From contig JANPWX010000119.1 in NCBI GenBank assembly GCA_024734555.1, positions 186,616 through 250,615 of the forward strand: 64,000 nt of DNA. The letters are read 5' to 3'. The translations under genes and the position numbers were made by a program. This document shows positions 11,591 to 24,400 of this stretch, one piece after another. Below the pieces are notes generated by a model, which worked only from the letters and a program-made list of their open reading frames with translations, did no database searches and was not told the origin of the DNA. The number at the start of each line of letters is the position of its first letter. Within the stretch, counting starts at the first letter, position 1. The stretch comes from Trochalopteron elliotii. Taxonomy: Eukaryota > Chordata > Aves > Passeriformes > Leiothrichidae.

Positions 11591-14500
11591 TTGTCTTGTC
11601 TCCTGATCAGTTTCACACTGCCCTTCTCTTAACTTTTGTGAGATGTGTTGCAACATGAGGGCCCAAATTCTTTTGTGCCCCTTTGGTGTATATGTAAATA
11701 CACATCTCTCCAACTAGACAGAAGTTGATTTAGCAGGGCTGTGAATGAAGAAGAAGAAAGGGAAGTGGACTTTCAGTGCAAGCTGGGTGCTTGTCTTTCT
11801 TGGGCCAGAACTCACAGAACAGAACCAACAAAAGTCTCTGAGTGATCTAATCTTGTCCCTAGGCCACATCTAAAGACCACCCCTTCTGCCCTGCCTAAAA
11901 GTCATTTGTCCATCATGATTTTGAAAGCCTCTGTTGGTTCATTCCCTGCAGCATCCCCGGGTAACCACCTGTAGTCCTTAATTGTCTATATTTTGGAAGA
12001 TGTTTCTCTATGCCTAGATTCACTTGCCAGAATGACACATTAGACCTTGTGCAACTCACGGGAGTCGTGGAGGAGAGTTTAGTTGATTTTAGAGCACTTG
12101 TTGTGTCAGTGTGATCAGCCACCAGAGTGCCCTGGGTACCCAGCCCCACGGCCATGGGCACAGGCTGGCTGTGTCCTGACTGGTGGCAGACCCCTGGTTT
12201 CTCCACCATGGACAAGTGTGCTCAGATCCCTCTCAGTGGCAGCTCCTGCTGCTGCCACAATACAACAGCAACAAGTACAGATCAAGTGTTACCTGGGAGC
12301 CCCAGGATGCATATGACTTGCTCCAAAGGTGTCACACAAAACGGCAAAATTTGATTCCATGGAAGTCAGTCTGTTCACTGTATTATCCAAAAATCTATGT
12401 ATTAATTCCATTCTCCCAGTCAATATACAAAAGTGCATCTGTAAATATTGCCTAAGACAGCACTCTATATCCATAGTAGTAGAGTTTCTGTGATTTAATA
12501 AGATTTTAATTTTATTAATATTGAGTAGAGTCCCTTTACAAATCTTATGTATGTGTACTGTGATACTGCAAATTCCAACAATTTATGCACCCTCATTGTG
12601 CAATCATTTCTTAAATAGTTTTTAAATTGAACACAAACACTTTATCTGTATGATGAGGATACATAAATTATGGCTATGGTCCTTTTGGCTGAAAGCTTAT
12701 GGCTGAGAAAAGTCACAGGAAGGTTTGGTAACTGGAAACATGTTTAATAAATATAAGGTATTGCTATTAAAGCAAACAGTTATTCATGCTATATTTTAAT
12801 TTAAGCACTTTTTATAGGAGCAGTATGAAGTAATTCATCTAGATATAGCTGTTGAATGTCTGGTTTTGTTACTTATAACAAAAAAATGCCCTTACGTAAA
12901 AAGGCTGTTACCTGCAGGAAGGGGTTGCTATTAACCTACACAGAAAGCAGAGAGTCTAAGGACATATTCCTGTGAAAGATCACCAGCTTCAGTCCAGTGT
13001 TCCTTGTCTGCTTTCATGTCATCATGGGGGAAAAGAAAGGCAATGGTATTTTCCTGACACACTCAAAGGTATGTATTGGTGAACAGGGCTTTGGAGGACT
13101 GTGTGAAAGTGACCCAATAAAACTACATTGTTCAACAAAAGTTACTTTAAGAACATGTGGGAACCTGCAGATCCCACATACCAAGGAATAATCTGCTCTC
13201 ATTAAAAGAAAAAAAAAAAAAAAAAAAGCACGTGTTTATTGTATGGAAACTTAAGAACCATTAAAAATTGATATTGACCAACCATTTTAATTTTCCTCCT
13301 TAATTAGGCTTCCTCTAAACCCAAGAATCCCTAACTTTTCCTTAAATACTGCAACTCATCAGCCTGTGAAATATCCAGGCTGAATTTTCTGTGAATGTCA
13401 AATGCATACTCTCTATTGAACCACAGTAGTGACTAAGTACACATACCCATAAGCATTTCTGTGCTGTGGCTTGTGGTAGTATTTAGCACAGTCTGAGAAA
13501 AACTCTTAAAATACATGCTTAAGTGAACTGCTGAAATAGCTTCAGGAAACTTTTTGAAATTACTTTTCACTTGTGTTTTGATGAAGCTCAGTTAAAACTT
13601 AGGAGCCATGTACATTCCTTTTGTTCTGTTTAGGTGAAAGCAAGACACCTGTGGCAAAGGCTGTTTTCCAGGACTGAACTGCCCTGCAATCCTAGTGGTT
13701 TATGTAGACCTGCTAAAAATGTCTGGAAATTACTCAGAAGAGCAGATCTGTCTCTTCCTGGCTGCTGGTGAAATAGCACGATTCACTGGAAATCAAATTT
13801 ACCTACACAATTTTGAATAATTCTAAATATTACCAGCAGAAAGCCCATTCTAAGCCCACAGATTTATTTGCACGTTTAAGGTTCCTCTTCCCCACTTACC
13901 CATGGGTGCATTTGACTCAAAAAAGGAATTGCAAGTTACTACAACTATCAGCCTCAGAAGCCCAGATGTAAGACCTGAACTCAACCAAACTATCATTTGA
14001 CAGAGAGTGTTGCAGACTAAATTTTGTGAATATTCACGCTGCCAAGAATGCTTGGTAGAAATTGCTTGTGTGTGAGTAACACTGAATGTGAGATATGGGG
14101 AACTTGTACATCTTTTGCTGGGAAGCAAGATCATATTAGGCAGTTAATCACTTCCCTCTAATCACTATTGCCATGGTTTGCACCATTTCTGATGATCTTT
14201 CAGCACTATAACAGCCAGAAGTGCTAGACTGGAGCAGGACTATTGCATGCAGGGGAAATTGGAACACAGAAAAACACAGATGTGCACACTCATATGCAAA
14301 CCATTTCCCATTAAAATCAATATTGGAACCCATGTTATTAAATCTGAGTATCAAAATGCACCCAAGGTACATTTGTTTAATTCCAAGCACCAGAATTGTT
14401 CATAGGGTGCAGTGGAACCACTAGGAACATCACTAATATTGATTAATGGAATATGACTGAGGGCAGAAATTAAGCTGGGGATAGGGGTCTCCATTAAAAA

Positions 14501-17500
14501 TGTTTATTGCTAAGTGCTCATGTATCACTTCAGTTCTTCTGCAGATTGGATAAAAAAACCACATTACAACCTTCTTCAGGGAAAAAGAAAGACATTTAGC
14601 TGACATATTCGTCAAAGAAATTTTCCTTCCTTTCTTGACTCCAATCTTATTTAGGGTGCTAAGAGTGCTAATAAAACCTGAGAAGTACCAGTTTGGGAAG
14701 AGAGTTAAGTACATCCTTAGCACAGAGCAACACTTGAAGCAAAATATATGCTTTTCCAGTCAGCTCTGTTCTGCATTCAGTGCCCCGAATCTCAGCCTAG
14801 GAAAATCAGATCTGTTTTCATATCTGAAATTGGATACATAAAAATTGTTTCTTTTGTACTGTACTGTAAAAACTGTGCCTCCCCCTGCCCCACTAAATTC
14901 ATCAACTTACCCAGCAGCTCCACCAGGTTATAATCAATTCAAGAAAACACCCTGTAACAAAGAAGAGAAAAAAGTATTAATACCATCCACTCAACCTGCC
15001 ACTCTCCAAGCCTGACAGCAACTTCAGAGTCCAATGGTCTAGCAAAGAGTCTTCAGGATGAGCCACTTTGGTCTGCATTACCATTTGGGTACCTACAGCT
15101 GCTCCCAGATTCTTCATTTTTACATCCATCTCCTTCCCTTGCTGTTCCAGGCTCATCAAAATGGAAAACTCAGATCTGAGCCTAAAATTTCACAACACAT
15201 AAGCATTAGTAGAACTTAAAGGGACTCCACTTTATAAAAATCAAACTACAATTCCTAGGGTATATTTTTTGTTTGCTTTTTTTTAATGAGACCCATTGAG
15301 TTGTATCACCTTTTTAATAAAACCTGCTATGTTTGCTTTTGCTGCAACCCAAAGACAGAGGGATGGACAAGAACTGAGAAGATCTCTGGTGAACATTTCC
15401 TGGAACCCTAGTGGACTTGGTTTTCACTTGTTCCTTACTCCTATGATGTCCTTTACTCCAAACCCAGGGTTTAGCTTCTCTTTAGTAATTTTTATTTTCT
15501 TTTCATGTTAAGCTTGGTCTAATTGTTGTTCTGAATTCCACAAAATGAAGTGATGGACCTGGGAAGAAGAGAATGGCTGAATCTCCAGGGGATTGATTTC
15601 TGGCATTGAAGGGAAACTTGCAGATGATTATCAGATAATAGAGACAGTAGGATGCTATTGGCACAATGCCTATGTAAAGGACTTAGGACAAGAAAAGCAC
15701 CCTGTTCCCTTGCCCTGATAAGCAAATACTGGTGCAGAGGCACAATCCCTACTCCTGTCTCACCAATGGAAATCTTCCATTGTTCTGTACCTAGTTCTGT
15801 GTGGATTCCTGTCTCCATCTCTGTCAAGGCATTCCACAACCTGCACCAGCACAACACATACTCATAGAGATCCCAAGAAAACAAGAGATCAGTTAAACAG
15901 GGACAGGAAAGCTCAGAAACTTAATAGTCTGCACAATGCTGCTTACCTATCCTAATCCATGCCAGCTGAAGAGTTGCCATCTGGTAAGGGGCTTGGCTCA
16001 CACACAGCAAAGGCATTTCTCCAGTCCAAAGCCAGCAACTGCTCCAGTTCATCACAGTTCCAGTTTTCCAGTTCTAACACACACATGCACACACACACCC
16101 CAAAGCTGTGATATTTATTTTTTTTCATTTAGTTTTCACATCCCTGAAAATAAAATAATCTCTTAACTTGTTTTTATTTGTTGAAGTGTTAAGAGAGGCA
16201 GCACATAGGTACCAGGACACAGTCAGTCTGTAGGCATCTCCTAATGCTAATGCATGAACCCCCCGTGCTTGTTGCAAGTACAGCAGAGGGAGGAACAGCT
16301 AAAGAGCTGGAAAAGCAGCAAAGGAAGGAAAGCATGTGTGAGTGAGTGAGAGTGGGAGAAAAATCCACAGTCAGGCCAGAATTCTGCTTGCCAAAATAAA
16401 AAGCTAAGAGATCTCTTTCCAAAAGAAATGAGTCAAACCGGGGAAACAAAAATAATAATGCTGTGTGCAACTTAAAGCAGCAGCTGCTATCTGAGAGAAA
16501 ACACGAGATGAGTTAGAAGACACAGAAGATTAGTCTTTTTTTGCTTTTCAAATTATTATGTTTGTCAAGCTTTTGGCTCAAAAATGTTTGACCTAATCAC
16601 ATCTGTTTTACTGACTAAAATGAGAGGCCTGGCAGCTGCAGCTGGCAAAAGAATCTCCAAATCTGCAGACAACCTTCCAATATTTGGGCTCTTGTCTGAG
16701 CAATGTAGGGATAACAAAGTCTATACCCTAAAAGTGTCTATGCTGTGCATAACCACTTACAGACGGATGCTGCTGTAGCCACCCTGCAAACAAGTCTGCT
16801 TCTAAATTCAGCTTGGCTTAGCCTCTGGAAATGGAAACCCATTACTCTGAAGAATGTAAATTTATTTCATATTCTTGCAAACAATCAACTGAAGCCTCTT
16901 TGTCTGCACCCAGATACAAAGGCAAACAATGGCTGCTGAAGAGAAGTAAGGGCTGACAAGTTGGAACACAACCTAGAAAGTCTTGCAAGTAATATGAAGC
17001 CAATCTGTCTTGAGTGAACAGAGAAAAGGTGTTTTGCAGAAATGTAAAACAGCATACGCATTTCTTTTTACTACACAAATATGTGTATAACAAGTGAAAA
17101 AAAAAAGAGAAAAACACTATTAATATGCTTACACAAAGATGAACTGGGTAGATGATCTAAAATTACCTTTTTCTTTTTTGAGCCTCTATAACCTGCTGGG
17201 TTTTATTTAGTAAGAATTTCCTGTCTGTCTAATTTTCATTGGCACATCAATTTTCTTGCAGTGCCTGATTCTCATTCAACATCTGTTGCTCAGTTTGACA
17301 GTATTAATTTTGGATTTTTCCCCAGATCCGATTAGTTGAAGATTGTAGTGAATACTGGCAAGAGATCTAAGTTTTCTGTCTCTCTTCTCTCTTCTTCGTA
17401 ATGAAAAAATGTTTTCTTGAGATTCATAATAATTGCTATCACTGTATTTGATATTGAAAATCATAAAGGTGTTTAGAGAACTCTTATATATCCTAATAGA

Positions 17501-18257
17501 AATAGGTTTTCTTCTCTTTCTAAATATTGTCTCCACCTGTCCATACACACACCTTATTATTTATGGCTACTGTATCCATGAATTGTAAGCACATTCCTCT
17601 AAGCATATATGTTGAAAATTATTAATTTTTCCTGTGAAACTGCTGAAGCGTTATTCTAGAAACATGAGTGAAGGTCACAGGACACCAAATAGGAACATAT
17701 ATACAAGCACATTGTGGTTTTTTTGGTTACAGTCAGTAGACACCAGTGGGTGCTCTGTGCCATTAATCATGTCTCAGACACAGCCCTTGCCCCAGGGAGC
17801 ACACAATCTGTGTTTAAGGGAAGAGCCAAGATGCTCTCAGGCAGAGCAGAGAAGCTCAGGAAGTAACATTTGTCAGTTTGATCAGTGGCAGCACCATACA
17901 TGAACAACATCTATTTTTGTTCAGATGATGGTGATCTGGGAATCCAAGCAGAACAGGGAAGCAGCTCTGTGAAATCCCTCTGACAGTGCTGCTCATGTAT
18001 AAGAAGAACATAGAAAAGCACATTGGTTTCTCCTTTAAGGAGTACAAGGGCTCAACCACCACAAGCCAGCTTCTAGAAAGCAGAAATAGGTGCAGGAAGA
18101 GAATCCAAAGTATCCTGGGTGTTTTAGGAGAAGGAAGCAAGTCAAGTAGAGCTAAGTAAAGTGGGTACCTTCATTTATTTGGTGTAAATGAGACATAAGC
18201 AAAATCTGTGTCACCCAAATTAAACCCCACTCCTGCATTTGTCCTGCAAGGATATGG
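11591..18257. other. AT-rich non-coding stretch
   Basis: No gene is supported. A 19-base A tract (13209-13227) follows an ATTAAA and lies about 95 bases after an AATAAA at 13117-13122, which could be the tail of a small retroposed transcript, but no target-site duplication or parent gene is evident. A short CA-rich run lies at 16077-16099. Frames of up to 121 codons (15519-15884, minus) have no recognisable domain. Between about 17740 and 18257 the DNA may be an eroded continuation of the LINE relic described next, but I cannot align it. Confidence 0.55.
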
Positions 18258-18485
18258 TTAAAACAACAAGCTAGTAAAATAGTCTTGGGAGCAATGTTCT
18301 AAGTGAATGTGGACAGAACAAAGTGCATTTGCAGTGCCAGTAAAAAGGATGTTGCAGTAATCAAGATGGGAGATGAACAGTTTCTGGATAAATATTTCAG
18401 CTGTGTGCCCAGGATCTAAGATTTTTTTAAAAAGACCCAAACCAACTTTGCAGGATATAATGTGACTGTGAGGATCAGAAAACAT
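18258..18485 (-). mobile_element. Old LINE reverse-transcriptase relic (L2/CR1-like)
   Basis: On the minus strand this segment translates without a stop for about 75 codons and contains FISHLDYCNILFTG. Reverse transcriptases of the L2/CR1 group of LINEs carry a closely similar run, of the form SRLDYCNxLLxG, a little downstream of the catalytic palm region. The following residues (TANALCSVHIHLEHCSQDYF) sit where that family has its leucine/glutamine-rich and NAAARL segment, but are too diverged to match securely. The catalytic FADD box is not present, so at most a small part of the enzyme remains. The match is one short motif recognised by eye; it is an ancient inactive fragment if real. Confidence 0.4.
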
Positions 18486-21400
18486 TACAGGACAAGAATG
18501 ACGTTCCAGTTACTGGCCTAAGTAACAAGCAGGATTGCAGCATTGGAGGACATGACAGGGAGGTAGCTCAGAGAGAAAAATTAACAGCTCTGGCTTAGCC
18601 CTGTTCAGTTCAAGCTGATGGTCAGACAACAACAAGGCTTGGAAGACAGACAAATTTTATTTTGAGCAGAACGAGATAGGTCTGAAGTACAGAGATAAAG
18701 CTGTGAGCTCTCTAGAGAGCGACAGCAAATTTAAATGAGGTTCAGAAGGGTTAAATAGTTTACATACAAATAGGTTCTAAATATCTGGAAGTGGTAAGGA
18801 GAGGCTCTCTACAGGTAAGTGTACCACATATAAATGCAGGCACAATGAAGGTACATCCCCTTCCCCCAAATCTAGAACCTATATAATTGCATATGCATTT
18901 TACTCCATTAATGAGATGCCCTTGCTCAAAGCACTGTTGGTTCTGCCACTTTTTATACAGGGAAACAAAATAAAGCTGCAGCTTGGTGTTGGTATCTGGT
19001 ATCCCGGTGTGAGGATCTGAAATAAAATAAATCAAGCTGATCTGAAAAATTATCTAGCTCCAGACTAGGAAATCCTGATTAGCATAGAGGCTGATCTTTG
19101 CTCTCACTTGTGATCAAATAAATAATAGATATCCATTAAGCTGTTCCTCCTACTGTTCTGAAAAAGAATCATTTTGACTTTTAAATACATGGGAGGTGTT
19201 CAGATATTGTTAAAGAAATCTGAGAACTATCATCTGATTGTGGGTAATTTATTGCCTGCCTTTGGGTATTAGCAAGATCTGTCATTTAGCTTTGTAGAAA
19301 TCCAGATGCTTTCATGAGGCACTTGACTTTTACAGTCTTCCCATTTAAAAATCAGCTGTCCTCACTATTTCAGTTCTAGATCTTTTGATCCTTCTGCTTT
19401 TATGTACTGGACTGTTCAAAGTTAACAGGGAGCTGCCAAGGGTACAAATGATGTTTTACCTTAATTAGCTCTGGCTTACTCTCCTTAGCATGAACTACAC
19501 ATAAATGCATGCAAATATTATTGATTCAGAGTGACTGATCTATAATATTGCTCTGGAGGTGAATTACTACAGACAGAAGGGAGGGAGAACAAAGTGCTCT
19601 GTCTAAGCTTTGCTATTAACAGCAAGACTTTGGAAGGCTCACTTTTAAACTGCAGCCTCCCTGGACTGGAGGGATTAACTTCCTCATCTGGATAGGCACA
19701 GACAGGCACTAAAGCTCCCCATTTATTTATGTACCATTGCAGGAAATACACATTTTTTTCTTCATGGCTGGCATTTTACATATCTCTACATACTACTGAT
19801 GATGTCTACAACAGTCACAGCAGATAATTTTGTATTTTGATGGCACTGCACAAGCACTCACAGCAAAGGATAGATCTGCCTAACTCTTCTTCAAGGTGTA
19901 ACAACTGCTTCTGTTTTACATCTGCTTTCCCACTCATAATTCATTTGAAAACATGCATTTTTATCACATCAGGTGCTCTAGAAATTAGTTGGTAGATGTC
20001 TTCCTGTGTATGTGAATTGTCCTTAGGCTTTAACAATCTTGCAATCCTTAACACTGCTGCTGTTCTGTTACCCCTGCTGACCTATTCTGGAATGGGCAAA
20101 ACTGGAATCAGCTAGAGCTGAAATAATTTTAAAAAGATTTCAAAGTCATAATTTTAGCACAGGTGGGAATGGTAGTGCCTTCTATTGTTATGTCCTGGTG
20201 TTTCACATTTTAACACCACATTTTCAAATATCATTTCACTCTGCCAAACTTTAATCATTTGGTCTGATTTTTTTTCCAGTTGATTTGCATCATAGAAAAG
20301 CCCATAGAAGAATTCTTACTTTTATCTCCAGAGCAGGGTCTGAAGACATGGTCAGCCACAAGGACAGAAGAAAGCCCTGAACATCTAATTACAGTCACTG
20401 CACTGAGAGTGGCTGGGGTCCAGTGGTAAAAATACAGCAGCAAATAAAAATGCATATACCTGAGCAGGAAGGATGCAGATTTAAAGCTGGACAGTAACAC
20501 AGGCTCTGGAAAGTCTGACCACTGCAGTTTATGTGTCTGCAATCTGTTCTTGGTAACAGTATATTTATATGTAATTAAGCATAGGAAATAATAATTCATG
20601 CTTTCTTCATTATCATTTAGAAAGTCCCTTTTCCTGGCTGAAGCAAACATTACTGCAGGAGATGTATAACCCAGCAACAGGTGACAGGATGAATGTGAAG
20701 GGCTTGCAGCCCACCATGCCATGGGAAACTCTGCCATCTGGAGCACTAAATATGCCCATGGCACACACAGGTTCTTCCTAGCAGGTCCCTCAGACACAAA
20801 GGATCACGTTTCCCTGACTGGTCAGAGCTGACTCCACACTCCTCAGTAAATTGAGTGGCCTTTGCTTGGGGCTGTGTCTGTTCATGCAAGGAACAGATTG
20901 ACTCTGGCTGGCAACGTTGGATTACTCCCTGGAGTTGACAAGCACTTCGTCTTAGCCACATGTGCTTTGTTCAGTCTTTCAAAAGCCCTTTAAACTTCCA
21001 CTGATTAGAGGTGGCTGAACTGAAAACAGAGCTCTGCCCTGGTTTTGATCAGCAAATAGAAGCTCAAGTGCTTCTTTGGCTTAAAGGTACATGTATAAAT
21101 CTAGCCTGGGAAATTTGCAGGACACACTTCTGTCAGGAGGCATTAAGTGCATGCTGCTTTATTTTAGGACACAATGTGATGACACACTTTTTGTAAATGT
21201 TCTGGCACTTTATGATCTAGCTTGAACCTTTCTCTGAAAAGTAAAAATAGTAACAAGACACTGTCTTAACTTGCTTTTTGCAAACTATTCTTTCATTTTA
21301 ATATCATCAAGCTGTTGATATTTTTAAGTTTTTAGCATTGAAACCATGCAGGGACACACAAATGGCAATACAAGAGAAAATTAAATTTGGGAACTTTTTT

Positions 21401-24400
21401 CTCTGTTTGAAGCTGAGTTTCAGATAGAGGAGACTGTTCTAGCTAACAATCTGTTAACTGAGCCATGGATCACTTTTAGTAATCTTTCATAGTCTTAGAT
21501 GCTCATGAAAAGGAACAAGAAGTTAGTTAGGACTTGTTCTCATGATGGGAGATAGAAGGAGAACAGAGGAACATACCATGTGCTCATGCTTCTCTCTGCT
21601 GCTGCAATCCAGGACGTTTTGTGAGAGAACAGACATTTCAAAGACCCCTTTGCCATGGTCAGCAGTCAGAACCAGTAATTCCCATGTAAGTGGAGGACAT
21701 TTTGAGTGTGATCATCATTACCTCTGTTGATTCACTGGTGCACATGTTTTGAAAAATGTTTTTTTAAGCACTACAGTATATATATGAAGTTGGAACGTGA
21801 AAGACTGAATAGCTCTTGGTGAAGTGACAGGTTGACAAAACACCTGTATTGACAAGCAAAGAACCAATAGGGAGGTAGGCAGATCAGGAAATACCCTACA
21901 GCTGAGAATTTCAGGGCTGAAGCCCCTTCAGGAATAGGAATTTTTGCCGTTCAATTTGGACAATGTTTTGCATTTATTCTGAAAGGAGCTGGGTTGTCAC
22001 AGTATGAAATGCTTCACTATAATAATGAAGTTTCACACCAATCCTGTTTTCATTACAAAACATTTGTAAAGTGGAATCAGAAAGGTCACTTAATTTTTAA
22101 CTGAAAAAGAAAATCCCCTCAATCTGGGTAGAAATACACCTGGCTGGAATTTGGTCCCTGAACGGTTTTCATGTCTTACTTAATCAAGCAAGCAAGTGTG
22201 AACATGCACTCTCAGCAGGGGTCAATCAGCTGTGTCAAAAGCAAGAACAGGACTACCTCATTTTTGTCATTAGACACCAGCCAAAATGTTAAGGATTCTT
22301 TTAAAAGGTTACTTTTTTTTTTTTAGGAGTTGTGCAGTGTTCTCATTTTCTGATTTGTCTGCAGACAGCAGAAGATGAAATATGAAAGACACACGAGCGC
22401 GTCTCGTATTTTCTGAAAGACTGAAACGACAAAGTCTCAGAAATCCTTTGTTTTTGGGAGATTTTCATCATCAAGAAGTCTGGATGGATCAGATAAGCTT
22501 CCTGACTTCAGGTACTTAGGCAGACTGATGAAACAGGATTGCAGGTAGTCCTGCTTTCAGATTACAGGCATTTTAGTATTTCTCTGCCTGCTCATGCATT
22601 GATTTTTGCACTTTGTGAGTATATAAAATGTGAGCTTTTAGTACAGGCTTGTGCTAAATTGCCACAGTTTCATACCAGAATAACAAAAGTGAAAGATTTG
22701 GCAGTAAGCCTCACAGAAAACTGTTCCCACAGCTCGAGCAATATCATGAGTTGTGAGGACTATTTTAAAGTCGTTAATGCAGAATTCAGTGTGCTGTCTA
22801 ATATACTGGGGTCTGTATGTGATGGAGATGTCTGACTCAAAGGATGTACAGTGTAATACAAAGATATACTGTTGAAATTTTTTCAAGACCATCGCTAAGG
22901 GAGCTATGAATATTTGCAGTTGTGTCTTTTCCAAGTTTCATTGTTTTTTAAAATATACTTTTACTAAGTACCTGAGGCTATTTCAGTTTGTAATAACAAC
23001 TATCTATAAAACAAAAGACTGAGTATGCTTTGCACAAATCTTCCCTAAAAGCAGCTAGACTAATTGTGCAATGATAAACCTGCAGGAGAAAAACCTGGAA
23101 ATTGCCAGCTGAGAGGAGTGACCTATAGTCTGCAGCCTCCACAGAGAAGCAGGCTTATGAACAACTCTCACTCTGTTTCCAATATCTTTCTTTTCCTGAA
23201 TTAGTAAAGCTGGATATCTTCTGGAGAAATTGTATGTTCTAGACAGTGAGTGGAATGACTAAGCCCTTGCTTAAAATTATAGAGTGAAATTTAGAATCCA
23301 TGAGACCATTAATACCATCACCAACCTTTCCATAATCTTAACAAAATTCTATCACATATAAGAACAAAAAATGGGCCCACTTTATCATCTGTCATAGAAA
23401 ACCTGTCCTGGAAAGCAAATCTCTGCAATATTTTTAATGTTCAGTTCCCCTTGGCTCCGTTCCCCTTTCCAGCACATCTCCAGGGAACAGTGGAAGACCA
23501 TCACAGCTGCAGAGACAGAAGCCACCTCCATGTCACGGCCTCTGTCTATACACAAGTGCACAAAATTAGTGGGGAAAACAGATGCTTTGACATCTTCAAA
23601 TGTCTCCTGAATGCTTTTACTACCTCAGGATGCCATAGTGCTCATGCTGCTTGTTCAGCATTCAGGCAGTACTGAAATGGGAGGATACATTTTGCTCAAG
23701 ACTTTAAAACACAGCCAAGTATTAGCTGTGCTATTTTTGGCAAACAAACATGTACAGACATCTTCTTTGATTGCTACTTTCTCAAAATCACTATAATTTT
23801 CAGCAGTTGCCAAGAAATTAATCCTGCTAGCAAGTCCCAACCCTCATTTCCATAGATAATTAGTGGATGGGGGGCAGCTAGTTCCTACTATCATAGCTGG
23901 AGAAATCCATTGTTCTCAATCTGCAGCTTACACCACCAAATGTTCCATGCTAAATTTATCACTGTTGATTACTTGCATGAATGCTCGGGGTGGCCTTTTG
24001 GGGATTTTTCTGGACTTTTGCTGGTGTGTTACTTGACAGCCTTACCACAATAAAACAAAGCTATGATTATACCACTAGTAAACAACTCCCCTTCAAAAAT
24101 AAAAAGAAAATAGGGAGACAAGGTACAGAAGAAATGCAGAAAATCCTGCAAGCCTGTTCCCAGACTCCAAAGGATGTAAGGGAAAATTCAGCTTCTTTGT
24201 CCTATTGTTGTTTCTACCCAGAGTAAATGCCTCTGGTCTCATACTGACACTTTTCCATCCATTTTTCACTACTGGATAAGATTTTGTTATGCTTTATCCA
24301 CTACTTATCCTTCCACTGCCTTCCAAATGGGGAGTACTGAAAAGGAGGGAAGCAGTTTCAAAGTTTTCCACTAAATTCTGATGTCCAAGCCCTGCTTACG

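Noticed and set aside
10993..11713. 198- and 116-codon plus frames and a 195-codon minus frame
   Set aside because: They overlap each other on both strands in the CpG island, where stop codons are rare because of GC content; no domain or consistent splice context is seen.
13117..13227. Possible processed pseudogene tail: AATAAA then a 19-base A tract
   Set aside because: No upstream coding similarity and no target-site duplication; processed pseudogenes are rare in birds because CR1 does not readily mobilise mRNAs.
22410..22443. Short hairpin with 11 pairs and a 2-base bulge
   Set aside because: Too short for a microRNA precursor and such hairpins are common by chance.
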